Shown here: one piece after another, positions 36,522 through 44,790 of the stretch | How positions within the stretch are numbered: position 1 is the first letter of the stretch | Layout of the letters: each line of letters starts with the position of its first letter | Assembly: GCF_003014595.1 (NCBI RefSeq) | Contig: NZ_PYGK01000004.1 | Coordinates: forward strand, 558,001-622,000 | Direction of reading: 5' to 3' | Length of the DNA stretch: 64,000 nt | From: Chitinophaga ginsengisoli | GTDB taxonomy: Bacteria; Bacteroidota; Bacteroidia; Chitinophagales; Chitinophagaceae | Notes under the pieces: generated by a model | Told to the model about the DNA's origin: nothing | What the model saw: the letters and a program-made list of their open reading frames with translations, nothing else | The model's database searches: none | Program-made: the position numbers and the translations under genes

Positions 36522-36948
36522 TCTGCTGTTTCTATGCATTACACTACTGATAACATCCTGTACTGACAAATATGCAACCCTCAACAACACCATAGGGGTA
36601 TTGGATAAAGACAAACTTAGCACAGGCAGTTATGTTATTATTCCTAATCAGGGTTGTGAAGGTTGTATCAGTACAGCCGAAGCATTTGTAAAGAATAATA
36701 TCAGTAAGTCGGGTAATATCAGGTATATCTTCACCCGGATACAATCTGCCAAATTACTGAAGATAAAACTGGGGACTGATGTAATGGCCAGCAATAAGGT
36801 CTTACTGGATACAGCTGACAGGATTGAATATCCTGATAAGGAAAAAGAGATCTATCCGATGATTGTTACAATGAAAGATCATCGCGTTGACAAGGTAACT
36901 TATCAAAGTCCGGATAGTGATGGCTTGAATGTTTTGGTAGGAAAATAG
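36496..36948 (+). CDS. CxxC-motif lipoprotein of unknown function
   Basis: 150 residues from the ATG at 36496, which lies inside the end of the preceding gene (26-base overlap), a sign of translational coupling. Lipoprotein signal MYNVRLNYNLLFLCITLLITSC (Cys22). The mature domain begins TGSYVIIPNQGCEGCISTAEAFVKNN, with Cys54 and Cys57 in a CEGC motif placed after a beta-strand and before a helix, as in thioredoxin-like folds, and ends in KEIYPMIVTMKDHRVDKVTYQ. A redox or metal-binding role is plausible but unproven. Together with the propeller lipoprotein and the four-Cys peptide it may form a functional unit. Confidence 0.7.
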   Translation: MYNVRLNYNLLFLCITLLITSCTDKYATLNNTIGVLDKDKLSTGSYVIIPNQGCEGCISTAEAFVKNNISKSGNIRYIFTRIQSAKLLKIKLGTDVMASNKVLLDTADRIEYPDKEKEIYPMIVTMKDHRVDKVTYQSPDSDGLNVLVGK

Positions 36949-36955
36949 ACGGCGC

Positions 36956-37399
36956 TTAAGACGGTATACCAGCCTCTATATACTGTTTCAGCATGGCCAA
37001 TGTGCCATTCCAATAGAAATTCAGATGATGGTAGATCGTCTCAGTAGGAAAATTACTGATCGTCAAAGATAAGGCCGTATGTCCTTCTGCTGGCCCTAAC
37101 TCAAACCGGAGCACTGAATAATTCTTCTGATCGTCCGGTAGCCGGGAGATAGAACTCAGGAAATTATAACTCACTACACTACCAGGTAAATACGCCAGCA
37201 CAATCCCCCTGTTCTCAAATGTAACATGATGAAACCCCTTGACAAGTATAGGCGCACCTACTTCCCAGCTGGTGGTAATTTCCAGTCCCATTTCAGGGGT
37301 TCCCATCCATGCCTGCATGGATGCGGTGTCAGTCAGTGATGCCCATACTTTATCTGCAGGGGCATTGATCAGTATCTTCTTCTCCAGTATTTCTTCCAT
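36956..37399 (-). CDS. SRPBCC-family (AHSA1-like) protein
   Basis: 147 residues from the ATG at 37399; the frame reaches back to 37684 inside the GH130 gene, but that part is a shadow. The protein starts MEEILEKKILINAPADKVWASLTDT and continues with a START-like helix-grip fold (MQAWMGTPEMGLEITTSWEVGAPILVKGF, VSYNFLSSISRLPDDQKNYSVLRFEL, HHLNFYWNGTLAMLKQYIE). This matches the AHSA1-type SRPBCC group, small cytoplasmic ligand-binding or stress proteins of mostly unknown substrate. It lies 58 bases downstream of the GH130 gene on the same strand, so they may be co-transcribed, although a functional link is not obvious. Confidence 0.85.
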   Translation of the reverse strand: MEEILEKKILINAPADKVWASLTDTASMQAWMGTPEMGLEITTSWEVGAPILVKGFHHVTFENRGIVLAYLPGSVVSYNFLSSISRLPDDQKNYSVLRFELGPAEGHTALSLTISNFPTETIYHHLNFYWNGTLAMLKQYIEAGIPS

Positions 37400-37457
37400 G
37401 GTTTCCGTTGATTGATCCTTTGTGTAGCAGGCAACAAATATCAGGAAATCTATCCAT

Positions 37458-38585
37458 CTAATTAGCCTTTGCAGGGTCATACACCGCCACTGCCACCCTG
37501 GAGTCGGCACATCCGTAATAAAGCAGGTATTTGCCCTTAAAATAGACCAGTCCCTCGATAAACACCGTTCCCGCAGGATACTGCCCGCTTTTTTCAAATG
37601 GTTCGGTGGGAACCATAAATGGCTGGTCAAGCCGGGTAATGAACTTTGACGGGTCATCTGCACTAAACAGCATTTGCCCGGCACAGTAGGAATTGGCTGT
37701 ATAGTTGGTATCCCTGTCCTTGCCGCCCAAATTTTTCCCGTTATATAGCAATACGATGCCTTTATCGGTCAGAATTGCTGGAGGGCCACACTCGGTCAGG
37801 TTACTGTCGAAGTAGCCTTTACGGGGAGATATGAGCGGTTTAAGGGCACCTTTTTCATCCACTACCGGTACCCAGTCAACGAGATTATCCGAAGTGGCTG
37901 CATAAACGTGGTATTCTCCCCAGTACATCCAGTACTTCCCCTTATATTTCGTGATCCGGAGCTGTCCGTCCTTCAGCTTCGTTAACACGGAGGCTGATTT
38001 AGAAGGGATATTATGGAACCTGCCATTATAAGCATCCTGGAAAATGGGACCATGCTTCTTCCAGTGTACCAGGTCTTTTGACGTTGCGGCGCCCAAACGG
38101 GGCACTTTTTTGTTCCATTGGGTATATAACATCAGATAAGTGCCATCTTCCGTTACAGCCACCCTGGGATCCTCGCAGCCGCCTGTCCATTCGAACTCCT
38201 GCTGGTCGTCTTTCCCGGGGAAGAGTACCGGCTTGCCCATACGCTTCATGGCAATGCCATCTGTGCTTTCTGCCAACCCGATCCTGGAGGTACGGTGGCC
38301 TATACCTATGCCGGATTTGTCCTCGGCACGGTAAAGCACATATACCTTCCGGTCCTTTACCGCGGCGGCAGGGTTGAAGGTATCATTGCTCTCCCAGTCC
38401 AGCTGTTGCTGCCGCATGGGATCATAAAAACGACTGCCTGAGTCCGGCGAAATGATAGGATTGGCGCCTGGAGGTCTCACGAATGGTCCCAGCGCCCAGT
38501 CGGGAAGCCGGTGGATGGGTTGCTGCGCAAATAGCTGAGAATGAATGGATAACAGGAACAGAAGCAATAAACGTGGATTTCTCAT
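37458..38585 (-). CDS. Exported GH130-like glycosidase/phosphorylase
   Basis: 375 residues with signal peptide MRNPRLLLLFLLSIHSQLFAQ. A five-bladed propeller of GH130/GH43 type follows. Diagnostic segments are NPIISPDSGSRFYDP, then DTFNPAAAVKDRKVYVLYRAEDKSGIGIGHRTSRIGLAES, the EWTGGCEDPRVAV block typical of GH130, ECGPPAILTDKGIVLLYNG, and the C-terminal FIEGLVYFKGKYLLYYGCADSRVAVAVYDP. GH130 enzymes are beta-mannoside phosphorylases or beta-1,2-mannosidases. Export to the periplasm, where phosphate-driven breakdown makes little sense, favours a hydrolytic member, but the deciding residues cannot be checked here. The gene is not beside a SusCD pair. Confidence 0.85.
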   Translation of the reverse strand: MRNPRLLLLFLLSIHSQLFAQQPIHRLPDWALGPFVRPPGANPIISPDSGSRFYDPMRQQQLDWESNDTFNPAAAVKDRKVYVLYRAEDKSGIGIGHRTSRIGLAESTDGIAMKRMGKPVLFPGKDDQQEFEWTGGCEDPRVAVTEDGTYLMLYTQWNKKVPRLGAATSKDLVHWKKHGPIFQDAYNGRFHNIPSKSASVLTKLKDGQLRITKYKGKYWMYWGEYHVYAATSDNLVDWVPVVDEKGALKPLISPRKGYFDSNLTECGPPAILTDKGIVLLYNGKNLGGKDRDTNYTANSYCAGQMLFSADDPSKFITRLDQPFMVPTEPFEKSGQYPAGTVFIEGLVYFKGKYLLYYGCADSRVAVAVYDPAKAN

Positions 38586-38745
38586 ATGATAATGAACGGG
38601 TTGTCGCTAAAATAATAAATGAAGGTGATACTTCACAGCTGCAGTCGAATTCCTTTTGTATTTATGGGATTACCTGGCTAAGGCCTTGCCAGTCAGTACT
38701 TACCAGGTCTTGATAAGGATCTGGTTTCGGTCTGATTCCTATATC
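38586..38745. other. Leader and promoter region of the GH130 gene
   Basis: About 160 AT-rich bases between the GH130 start and the long hairpin. No gene is supported. It should contain the GH130 promoter; I find no convincing consensus elements. Confidence 0.4.
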
Positions 38746-38854
38746 TCCATATCGCTACAACGTCATTTCCATATCACTTTACCGTCATCTCTATATCGAT
38801 TCGATATAGAGATGACGGTAAAGTGATATGGAAATGACGGTATAGTGATATGGA
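38746..38854. repeat. Roughly 54-bp inverted repeat (cruciform-scale hairpin) made of 22-bp direct repeats
   Basis: Bases 38761-38799 are perfectly complementary to 38801-38839 with a single base between them, a 39-bp perfect arm. Pairing continues outward to 38746 and 38854 with only three non-Watson-Crick positions. Inside each arm there are about two to two and a half direct repeats of a 22-bp unit of the form YTCCATATCRCTNNANCGTCAT (unit starts near 38745, 38767 and 38789). No coding potential and no T-tail. It stands between the terminator of the RND operon and the GH130 promoter. It could be a mobile palindromic element, a strong RNA hairpin or a protein-binding array. Confidence 0.85.
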
Positions 38855-38910
38855 AGAAACGGGAAAAGATCGAACACTGACCAATATCAGGACGATCTTT
38901 CCCCGTTTCT
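38855..38910 (-). terminator. Terminator of the RND efflux operon
   Basis: An 18-base stem, AGAAACGGGAAAAGATCG at 38855-38872 against CGATCTTTCCCCGTTTCT at 38893-38910, with one mismatch and a 20-base loop. On the minus strand it lies 18 bases past the stop of the outer-membrane factor gene and ends in CGTTTCTTCC. The tail is weakly T-rich, so the call rests mostly on the stem and position. Confidence 0.7.
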
Positions 38911-38927
38911 TCGGTTTATTGGGTATC

Positions 38928-40361
38928 TTAATTCCATCCGCCGCCCAGGGCCTGGTAAATATTGACCATGGCGTTCAGCTGTTGCTTTTTGGTCTCAATC
39001 AGCTCAAATTTCGATTCCAGCGCATCCCTTTGGGTAAGCAGCACCTCCATGTAATCAGCCCTTGCTGACTGGAAGAGACTATTGGAAATCGCGATTGACT
39101 CGGAGAGGGTCTGTACCTGCTGTGATTTCAGCTCATAGCTTTTAGCCAGGTTACCGATCTTGATCATCTGGTTGGCCACTTCAACATAGGCGTTTAAGAT
39201 GGTCCGCTCGTAGTTGTAAGCCGCCTGTACCTGTTTCGCATTGGCAGTAGCATAGTTGGCCTTGATCGCATTTTTGTTGACCAACGGCGCGATCAGGTCA
39301 CCTGCCAGGGAATACATCAGCGATTTAGGCGTCCTGAACAGGTATGTCGGATTGAAGGCGTTATAACCAAAACCGGCAGAAATACCCAGGGAAGGGTAGA
39401 ACTGGGCTTTAGCGACCTTTATATCCAGTTTGGACGCCACCAGGTCGAGTTCAGCCTGTTTGATATCAGGACGGTTCGCCAGCAACTGAGAGGGGATACC
39501 GGAATGAATGATCTCCGGCATCGGACTGTCGAAAGTCTGGAGATTTCTTTGGATCGGCTGCGGATATCTACCCAGCAGGAAGTTGATCCTGTTCTCTGTT
39601 TCGGTGATCTTCTGCTGAATATCGTACTGCAGGCTTTTGGTGTTCAGCACCTCGGCCTCAAATTTACGTACAGCCAGTTCGGTGACCCGGGTAGCTTCCT
39701 TCTGCAGTTTTACTACTTCCAGCGCATTGTTCAGGATGTCGATATTCTGTTTTACAATGCCCAGCTGATTATCCAGCGCCAATAACTCATAGTAGGAGTT
39801 CGCTATTTCTGCTATCAGGGTAGTCACGATGAAGTTCCTTCCTTCCACCGTTGAGAGGTACCTGGTCACTGCTGCTTTTTTAGCGTTGTGCAGTTTGTGC
39901 CAGATATCCACTTCCCAGTTTGCATATACGCCCAAGAGGAAATCTGGCAATGGGTCTGGCATTTCCTTTCCAGGCTCGATCTCGGTAGTAGCATCACCGG
40001 CACCCTGGCTGGTATAGCGACCTACCTTCTCTACTCCGGCGGCGCCTCTGACACCTACAAATGGCAGATACTCACCCTTTCTGGCCCTGATCTCATTCCT
40101 GGCGATCTCTATCTCCTCTAAGGTGATATTCAGTTCCTGGTTGTTCTTTAAAGCAGTATCTATCAGCGTAGCGAGGTAAGGATCTGTGAAGTATTCCTTC
40201 CACTTCAGCTTCGCTATATTGACAGTGTCCTGCGAGTTATTATAACTCGCAGGTACTGTTCTGTTCTCTGTCTTTTCCGTTAAAGCCGGTACGCCACAAG
40301 CCGCAGCAGCTAAGGAAACACAGGTTATTCCTATATACTTATATACTTTTTTTCTAAACAT
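38928..40361 (-). CDS. RND efflux outer-membrane factor lipoprotein (NodT/OprM family)
   Basis: 477 residues with lipoprotein signal MFRKKVYKYIGITCVSLAAAAC (Cys22). It has the TolC-type internal duplication of two outer-membrane-efflux repeats, each with long alpha-helices (YWNQ-free; TALKNNQELNITLEEIEIARNEIRARKGEYLPFVGVRGA in the first, LASKLDIKVAKAQFYPSLGISAGFGY in the second), and the conserved LLANRPDIKQAELDL motif. It forms the outer-membrane duct of the tripartite pump. The start overlaps the 3' end of the pump gene by 8 bases, so the two are translationally coupled. Confidence 0.94.
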   Translation of the reverse strand: MFRKKVYKYIGITCVSLAAAACGVPALTEKTENRTVPASYNNSQDTVNIAKLKWKEYFTDPYLATLIDTALKNNQELNITLEEIEIARNEIRARKGEYLPFVGVRGAAGVEKVGRYTSQGAGDATTEIEPGKEMPDPLPDFLLGVYANWEVDIWHKLHNAKKAAVTRYLSTVEGRNFIVTTLIAEIANSYYELLALDNQLGIVKQNIDILNNALEVVKLQKEATRVTELAVRKFEAEVLNTKSLQYDIQQKITETENRINFLLGRYPQPIQRNLQTFDSPMPEIIHSGIPSQLLANRPDIKQAELDLVASKLDIKVAKAQFYPSLGISAGFGYNAFNPTYLFRTPKSLMYSLAGDLIAPLVNKNAIKANYATANAKQVQAAYNYERTILNAYVEVANQMIKIGNLAKSYELKSQQVQTLSESIAISNSLFQSARADYMEVLLTQRDALESKFELIETKKQQLNAMVNIYQALGGGWN

Positions 40362-43300
40362 TGTGATCGATTTCTTCTGTTAAGGGGTTTCCGTCTTCGT
40401 CTTTAATGAGCTTGCGTTTTGCCGCAAGACCGCCGAATATGTAGTACAGTCCCGGGATGACGATCACACCGAAAACTGTTCCCAACAGCATACCGCCGGC
40501 TGATGCAGCACCAATGGTATGGTTACCGATAGCACCCGGGCCCGTTGCAAATAACAGTGGGATCAGACCGGCAATAAACGCGAGTGATGTCATCAGGATC
40601 GGACGGAAACGTGTTCTCGCACCTTCTATCGCAGCATCAATTACTGTTGCACCTGCACGATGTTTCTGCACGGCAAATTCCACGATCAATACGGCGTTCT
40701 TACCCAGCAAACCAACAAGCATTACCAGACCCACCTGTGCATAGATATCGTTTGCCAGTCCCATTATCTTCACGAGCAGGAATGCCCCGAAAATACCCGC
40801 AGGGAGGGAGAGGATCACCGCCAGTGGTAGCAGGAAGCTTTCATATTGGGCTGCGAGGATCAGGTATACGAAGGCCAGTACCACCAGGAAGATGTAAAGC
40901 GCTTCATTTCCACGTTCTACCTCATCTTTCGACAAACCTTCCCAGTCAATATCATATCCGCGTGGCAGTGTCTGTTTGGCTACTTCCTGGATCGCTTTGG
41001 TCGCTTCACCACTGCTGTAACCGGCTGCCGGCTCACCCCTGATAGCTGAAGAAGTGTACATGTTGTACCTGGTGATCTCATTCAATCCATGTGTTTTTCT
41101 GATAGACATGAACGCTGAATAAGGCACCATCTCATCTCTGTTGTTCTTTACGTACAGCTTCATCAGATCGTCTGGCAGTCGTCTGTATTCAGGAGATGAC
41201 TGTACATACACTTTGAGAGAAGTACCGAACCTGATGAAACCAAGTTCATAGGTACTACCGATCAGGATGGAGAGGTTGTCCATCGCTTTACCGATAGATA
41301 CCCCCTTCTGCATGGCAGCCTTGTTGTCGATCACCAGCTCATACTGAGGATAGTTGGCACTGAAGAAGGTGAAGAGACCTGTCAGCTCCTTGCGTTTGCC
41401 CAGGGCAGCCATAAACTGATCATTCACTTTTTCCAGCTCCTTATAATCATCACTGTTTGTTTTATCGAGCAGACGTAATGCGAAACCACCCGCAGCACCA
41501 TAACCTGGTACAGCCGGAGGACCGAAGAACTCTATCGTTGCTCCCGGAATATCTTTTGATTTTTCCTCCAGTTCTTCGATGATCTGTGTTACATTATGCT
41601 TACGCTCAGACCAGTCTTTCAGACTGATCAGACAGGTACCTGCATTGGAACCCCTACCTTCTGTCAACACCTCATAACCTGCCAGTGCTGATACGGACTG
41701 GATACCTTCTATATGTTCAGCAATTTCCTGTACTCTTTTGGCCAGATCATTGGTCCTTTCCAGTGTGGCACCCGGAGGCGTCTGGATGATCGCATAGATC
41801 ATACCCTGGTCTTCGTTGGGAATGAAGCCTGAGGCAAGATTACCGTTGATGCCTACTATACCGGCGCCGAAAGCCAGCAGGATACCAAAGGTGATCACTC
41901 TGCGGTTCACGATCAGTTTCAGCAAGCTGGCATATTTGCCGGTCAGTTTCTCGAACTGGTAGTTGAAACCATCGAGGAACCTGTTCATCAGCGTTTTCTT
42001 CCTTGGCTGTCCGTGGTTATTCTTCAGGATGATTGCACAAAGTACAGGCGTCAGTGTGAGTGCTACCACACCGGAGAGTACGATGGACGTAGCCATGGTA
42101 ATCGCGAACTGCCGGTAGAAGATACCTACAGGTCCCGACATGAATGCCACCGGAATGAACACTGCCGTCATTACGAAGGTAATAGCGACAATCGCCCCGC
42201 TGATCTCGTGTATCACCTTTATCGTTGCCTGATAAGGCGACAGATGTTCTTCCTCCATCTTCGCATGGACGGCCTCTATCACCACAATGGCGTTGTCCAC
42301 CACGATACCGATAGCCAGTACGAGTGCAAACAGTGTAATGAGGTTGATGGTCAGTCCGAACAGCTGCATGAAGAAGAACGCACCCACGAGTGACACAGGC
42401 ACCGCCAGTGTCGGGATGAGGGTAGAACGCCAGTCGCCAAGGAAGATGAACACCACGATCGCCACCAGTATGAAGGCTTCTCCCAATGTATGCACTACTT
42501 TTTCAATAGAGGCATTCAGGAAGCTGGATACGTCATAGTCGATCTCATAATTCATTCCCGGAGGGAAAGAGCTCTTTTTAATTTCTTCCAGTTTGGCCTT
42601 GATGGCTTTAATTACATCACTCGCATTACTACCGTAAGTCTGTTTCAATACGATCGCCGCTGAAGGGTGACCGTTCAGGTTGGAGTAGATGTCGTAGAAC
42701 TCACTTCCGAATTCAACATCTGCAATGTCTTTCAGATAAAGAAGCTCACCATTCGGATTAGCGCGGATAATCACCTCCTGGTATTGTTCCGGTTTATTGT
42801 AACGGCCCTGGTATGTCAACACGTATTCGAGTGACTCAGAACGTTTACCATCACTTCTTCCCAGACGACCGGGAGAGCCGATGATACTCTGATTGCTCAA
42901 TGCTTCCATCACTTCATCTGTAGACACATTGTAAGCGCGCATACGGTCAGGTTTCAGCCAGATACGCATCGCATACTGGCGGCTACCGAGGATCTGTGCG
43001 TTACCGATACCTTTTACCCTTTTGAGCTCATTTAAGATATTGATGTTGGCGTAGTTATACAGGAAGTTCTCATCCGCATTTTTATCTGTACTGTATACGT
43101 TCACATACATCAGCATGTTTGGCTGCAGGATGTTCACCGTGATACCTTCACGTTGTACGAGTGGCGGGAGCCTGCTCGTTACCTGTTCGATCCTGTTCTT
43201 TACGTTTACTACGGCCTGATTCGGATCTGTACCGAGATCGAATACTACCTGTATATTGGCTTCACCGGCACTGGTAGCATCGGAGGTCATGTATTTCATA

Positions 43301-43521
43301 CCCGGCACACCGTTTACAGCCTTTTCCATCGGAATGAGAACGGACTGGACCAGTACATCCGCACTGGCGCCGGGATAGGCTACGCTCACAATAACCCTCG
43401 GAGGTGCGATCGACGGGAACTGTGAGGTAGGTAAAGTATTAATGGCCAGTACGCCCATGAAGACAATGATCAGGGATATCACTATCGCAAAGACAGGCCT
43501 TTTCATGAATATGTTAAACAT
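40354..43521 (-). CDS. RND multidrug efflux pump, HAE1 family (AcrB-like)
   Basis: 1055 residues, the size of AcrB, starting MFNIFMKRPVFAIVISLIIVFMGV and with twelve TM segments in two halves and two large periplasmic loops. HAE1 marks: PTSQFPSIAPPRVIVSVAYPGASADVL in the porter domain and GLLGKNAVLIVEFA with the conserved Lys of TM10. In TM4 the proton-relay motif reads GIVVDNAIVVIE (Asp409-Asn410), where AcrB has two Asp residues. It works with the adaptor encoded upstream and the outer-membrane factor downstream in one minus-strand operon. The substrate range (drugs, detergents, bile-like compounds) is not predictable. No TetR or MarR regulator is adjacent. Confidence 0.95.
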   Translation of the reverse strand: MFNIFMKRPVFAIVISLIIVFMGVLAINTLPTSQFPSIAPPRVIVSVAYPGASADVLVQSVLIPMEKAVNGVPGMKYMTSDATSAGEANIQVVFDLGTDPNQAVVNVKNRIEQVTSRLPPLVQREGITVNILQPNMLMYVNVYSTDKNADENFLYNYANINILNELKRVKGIGNAQILGSRQYAMRIWLKPDRMRAYNVSTDEVMEALSNQSIIGSPGRLGRSDGKRSESLEYVLTYQGRYNKPEQYQEVIIRANPNGELLYLKDIADVEFGSEFYDIYSNLNGHPSAAIVLKQTYGSNASDVIKAIKAKLEEIKKSSFPPGMNYEIDYDVSSFLNASIEKVVHTLGEAFILVAIVVFIFLGDWRSTLIPTLAVPVSLVGAFFFMQLFGLTINLITLFALVLAIGIVVDNAIVVIEAVHAKMEEEHLSPYQATIKVIHEISGAIVAITFVMTAVFIPVAFMSGPVGIFYRQFAITMATSIVLSGVVALTLTPVLCAIILKNNHGQPRKKTLMNRFLDGFNYQFEKLTGKYASLLKLIVNRRVITFGILLAFGAGIVGINGNLASGFIPNEDQGMIYAIIQTPPGATLERTNDLAKRVQEIAEHIEGIQSVSALAGYEVLTEGRGSNAGTCLISLKDWSERKHNVTQIIEELEEKSKDIPGATIEFFGPPAVPGYGAAGGFALRLLDKTNSDDYKELEKVNDQFMAALGKRKELTGLFTFFSANYPQYELVIDNKAAMQKGVSIGKAMDNLSILIGSTYELGFIRFGTSLKVYVQSSPEYRRLPDDLMKLYVKNNRDEMVPYSAFMSIRKTHGLNEITRYNMYTSSAIRGEPAAGYSSGEATKAIQEVAKQTLPRGYDIDWEGLSKDEVERGNEALYIFLVVLAFVYLILAAQYESFLLPLAVILSLPAGIFGAFLLVKIMGLANDIYAQVGLVMLVGLLGKNAVLIVEFAVQKHRAGATVIDAAIEGARTRFRPILMTSLAFIAGLIPLLFATGPGAIGNHTIGAASAGGMLLGTVFGVIVIPGLYYIFGGLAAKRKLIKDEDGNPLTEEIDHNV

Positions 43522-43543
43522 TCTCTTTCTTTTTTTAGATACT

Positions 43544-44626
43544 TTATTCGGATGCCAGGATTAAATGAGAGAGTACAGTCTTTGGCTCCTCATATTCGTA
43601 TGCGATCTTATCGTCGTTCTTCACCTTTCTCAATCCTTCAAGCAGTATCTTGTCACCGTCGGCTATTCCGTCTTTTATTACATACAGGTCTGGTATTTCA
43701 GCAGCGATGGAGATGGGTCTTAATTTCACCACATTATCCTTACCTACTACATAGACATATTTTTTATCCATGATCTCGAGGGTGGCTTTCTGCGGAATGA
43801 TCAGTGCATCCTTGATCGGTCTTTTGATCAGGATAGTGCCTGTTTCACCATGTCTGAGCAGGCCTTCTGTATTAGGGAATGTAGCCCTGAATGCGATGTT
43901 TCCTGTTTCATTGTTGAACTCACTTTCGATGGTTTCCACAACACCAGGGTATTTGAACTGTTGTTTATCGGCTGTGATGAGGTTCACTTCCAGTTTCTTG
44001 CCGGTATTGGCCTGTGCTTTATAAGCGAGGTATTCAGGTTCAGATACGTTGAAGTAAACCCACATTTTGTTATTATCACTTAAAGTAGTAAGCAGTTCTC
44101 CTTCTTCTACAAGACTTCCCAGTTTCAGGTGCAGGAGATCCACCAGGCCATCAAATGGCGCTTTGATATCTGTGAAGGCGAGGTGTGCCTTAGCGAGTGC
44201 TAATTCAGCCTTTGCTTTCACCAGCTTGGCCTGCGCCATCGCCAGTTCATTTTTTGATACGACGTTTTTATCGGCAAGCGGTTTTGTATTCTGTACCTCG
44301 ATCTCTGCGATATTCACTTCCGCCTCTGCCCGTTGTTGCTCAGCTTCGTAGAGTGTAGGCATGATCTTGAACAGGAGCTGCCCTTTTTTTACGAACTGGC
44401 CTTCATCTACAAAGATGCCTTGCAGATAGCCCTTCTCCTGGGCTCTCAGTTCGATATTACGCATGGAACGAATCTGACACACGTATTCACTGGTGATTGT
44501 CGTGTCCATTTTCAGAGGACTGGTAACGAGCAGTTTGGTATCTCCTTCCTTTTCTTCTTTTGCTGATTTACAGCCTATATGGCACAACAAGGCACATAAG
44601 CCCATGAGCATGACAATTCTCTTCAT
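43544..44626 (-). CDS. RND efflux periplasmic adaptor (membrane fusion) lipoprotein
   Basis: 360 residues with lipoprotein signal MKRIVMLMGLCALLCHIGC (Cys19). The adaptor layout is clear: beta-barrel/lipoyl start (IELRAQEKGYLQGIFVDEGQFVKKGQLLFKI), an alpha-hairpin of two helices (about 85-135, EAEQQRAEAEVNIAEIE and KNELAMAQAKLVKAKAELALAKA), the second lipoyl half (DIKAPFDGLVDLLHLKLGSLVEEGELLTTL) and a barrel/membrane-proximal region. It bridges the inner-membrane pump and the outer-membrane duct. It is the first gene of the three-gene operon, 22 bases before the pump. Confidence 0.95.
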   Translation of the reverse strand: MKRIVMLMGLCALLCHIGCKSAKEEKEGDTKLLVTSPLKMDTTITSEYVCQIRSMRNIELRAQEKGYLQGIFVDEGQFVKKGQLLFKIMPTLYEAEQQRAEAEVNIAEIEVQNTKPLADKNVVSKNELAMAQAKLVKAKAELALAKAHLAFTDIKAPFDGLVDLLHLKLGSLVEEGELLTTLSDNNKMWVYFNVSEPEYLAYKAQANTGKKLEVNLITADKQQFKYPGVVETIESEFNNETGNIAFRATFPNTEGLLRHGETGTILIKRPIKDALIIPQKATLEIMDKKYVYVVGKDNVVKLRPISIAAEIPDLYVIKDGIADGDKILLEGLRKVKNDDKIAYEYEEPKTVLSHLILASE

Positions 44627-44790
44627 AGTAGTTTATATGTTTTAAATAAGATGCTGGTTTGCCGGGTAATGGTGGTTTATAAAGTGTATAGCGCTGTAAC
44701 CTCAATAGCAGGTGCTACGACGGCAAGCGACAGAAATATGTTTCAAATGGTCAGGCAATCATGATTTGCCTGCGTAGCTACAGTGGAAGA

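Noticed and set aside
37400..37684. N-terminal extension of the SRPBCC frame into the GH130 gene
   Set aside because: The extension is out-of-frame reading of the GH130 C-terminus; the SRPBCC domain begins normally at the ATG at 37399.
38746..38910. One giant composite terminator
   Set aside because: The 38855-38910 stem is a separate structure next to the RND stop codon; the larger palindrome has no T-tail, a one-base centre and internal direct repeats, so it is treated as a repeat element.
44752..44772. Hairpin CAGGCAA/TTGCCTG downstream of the small exported protein gene
   Set aside because: The stem is only 7 bp, with no T-run on either side; too weak to call a terminator or operator.
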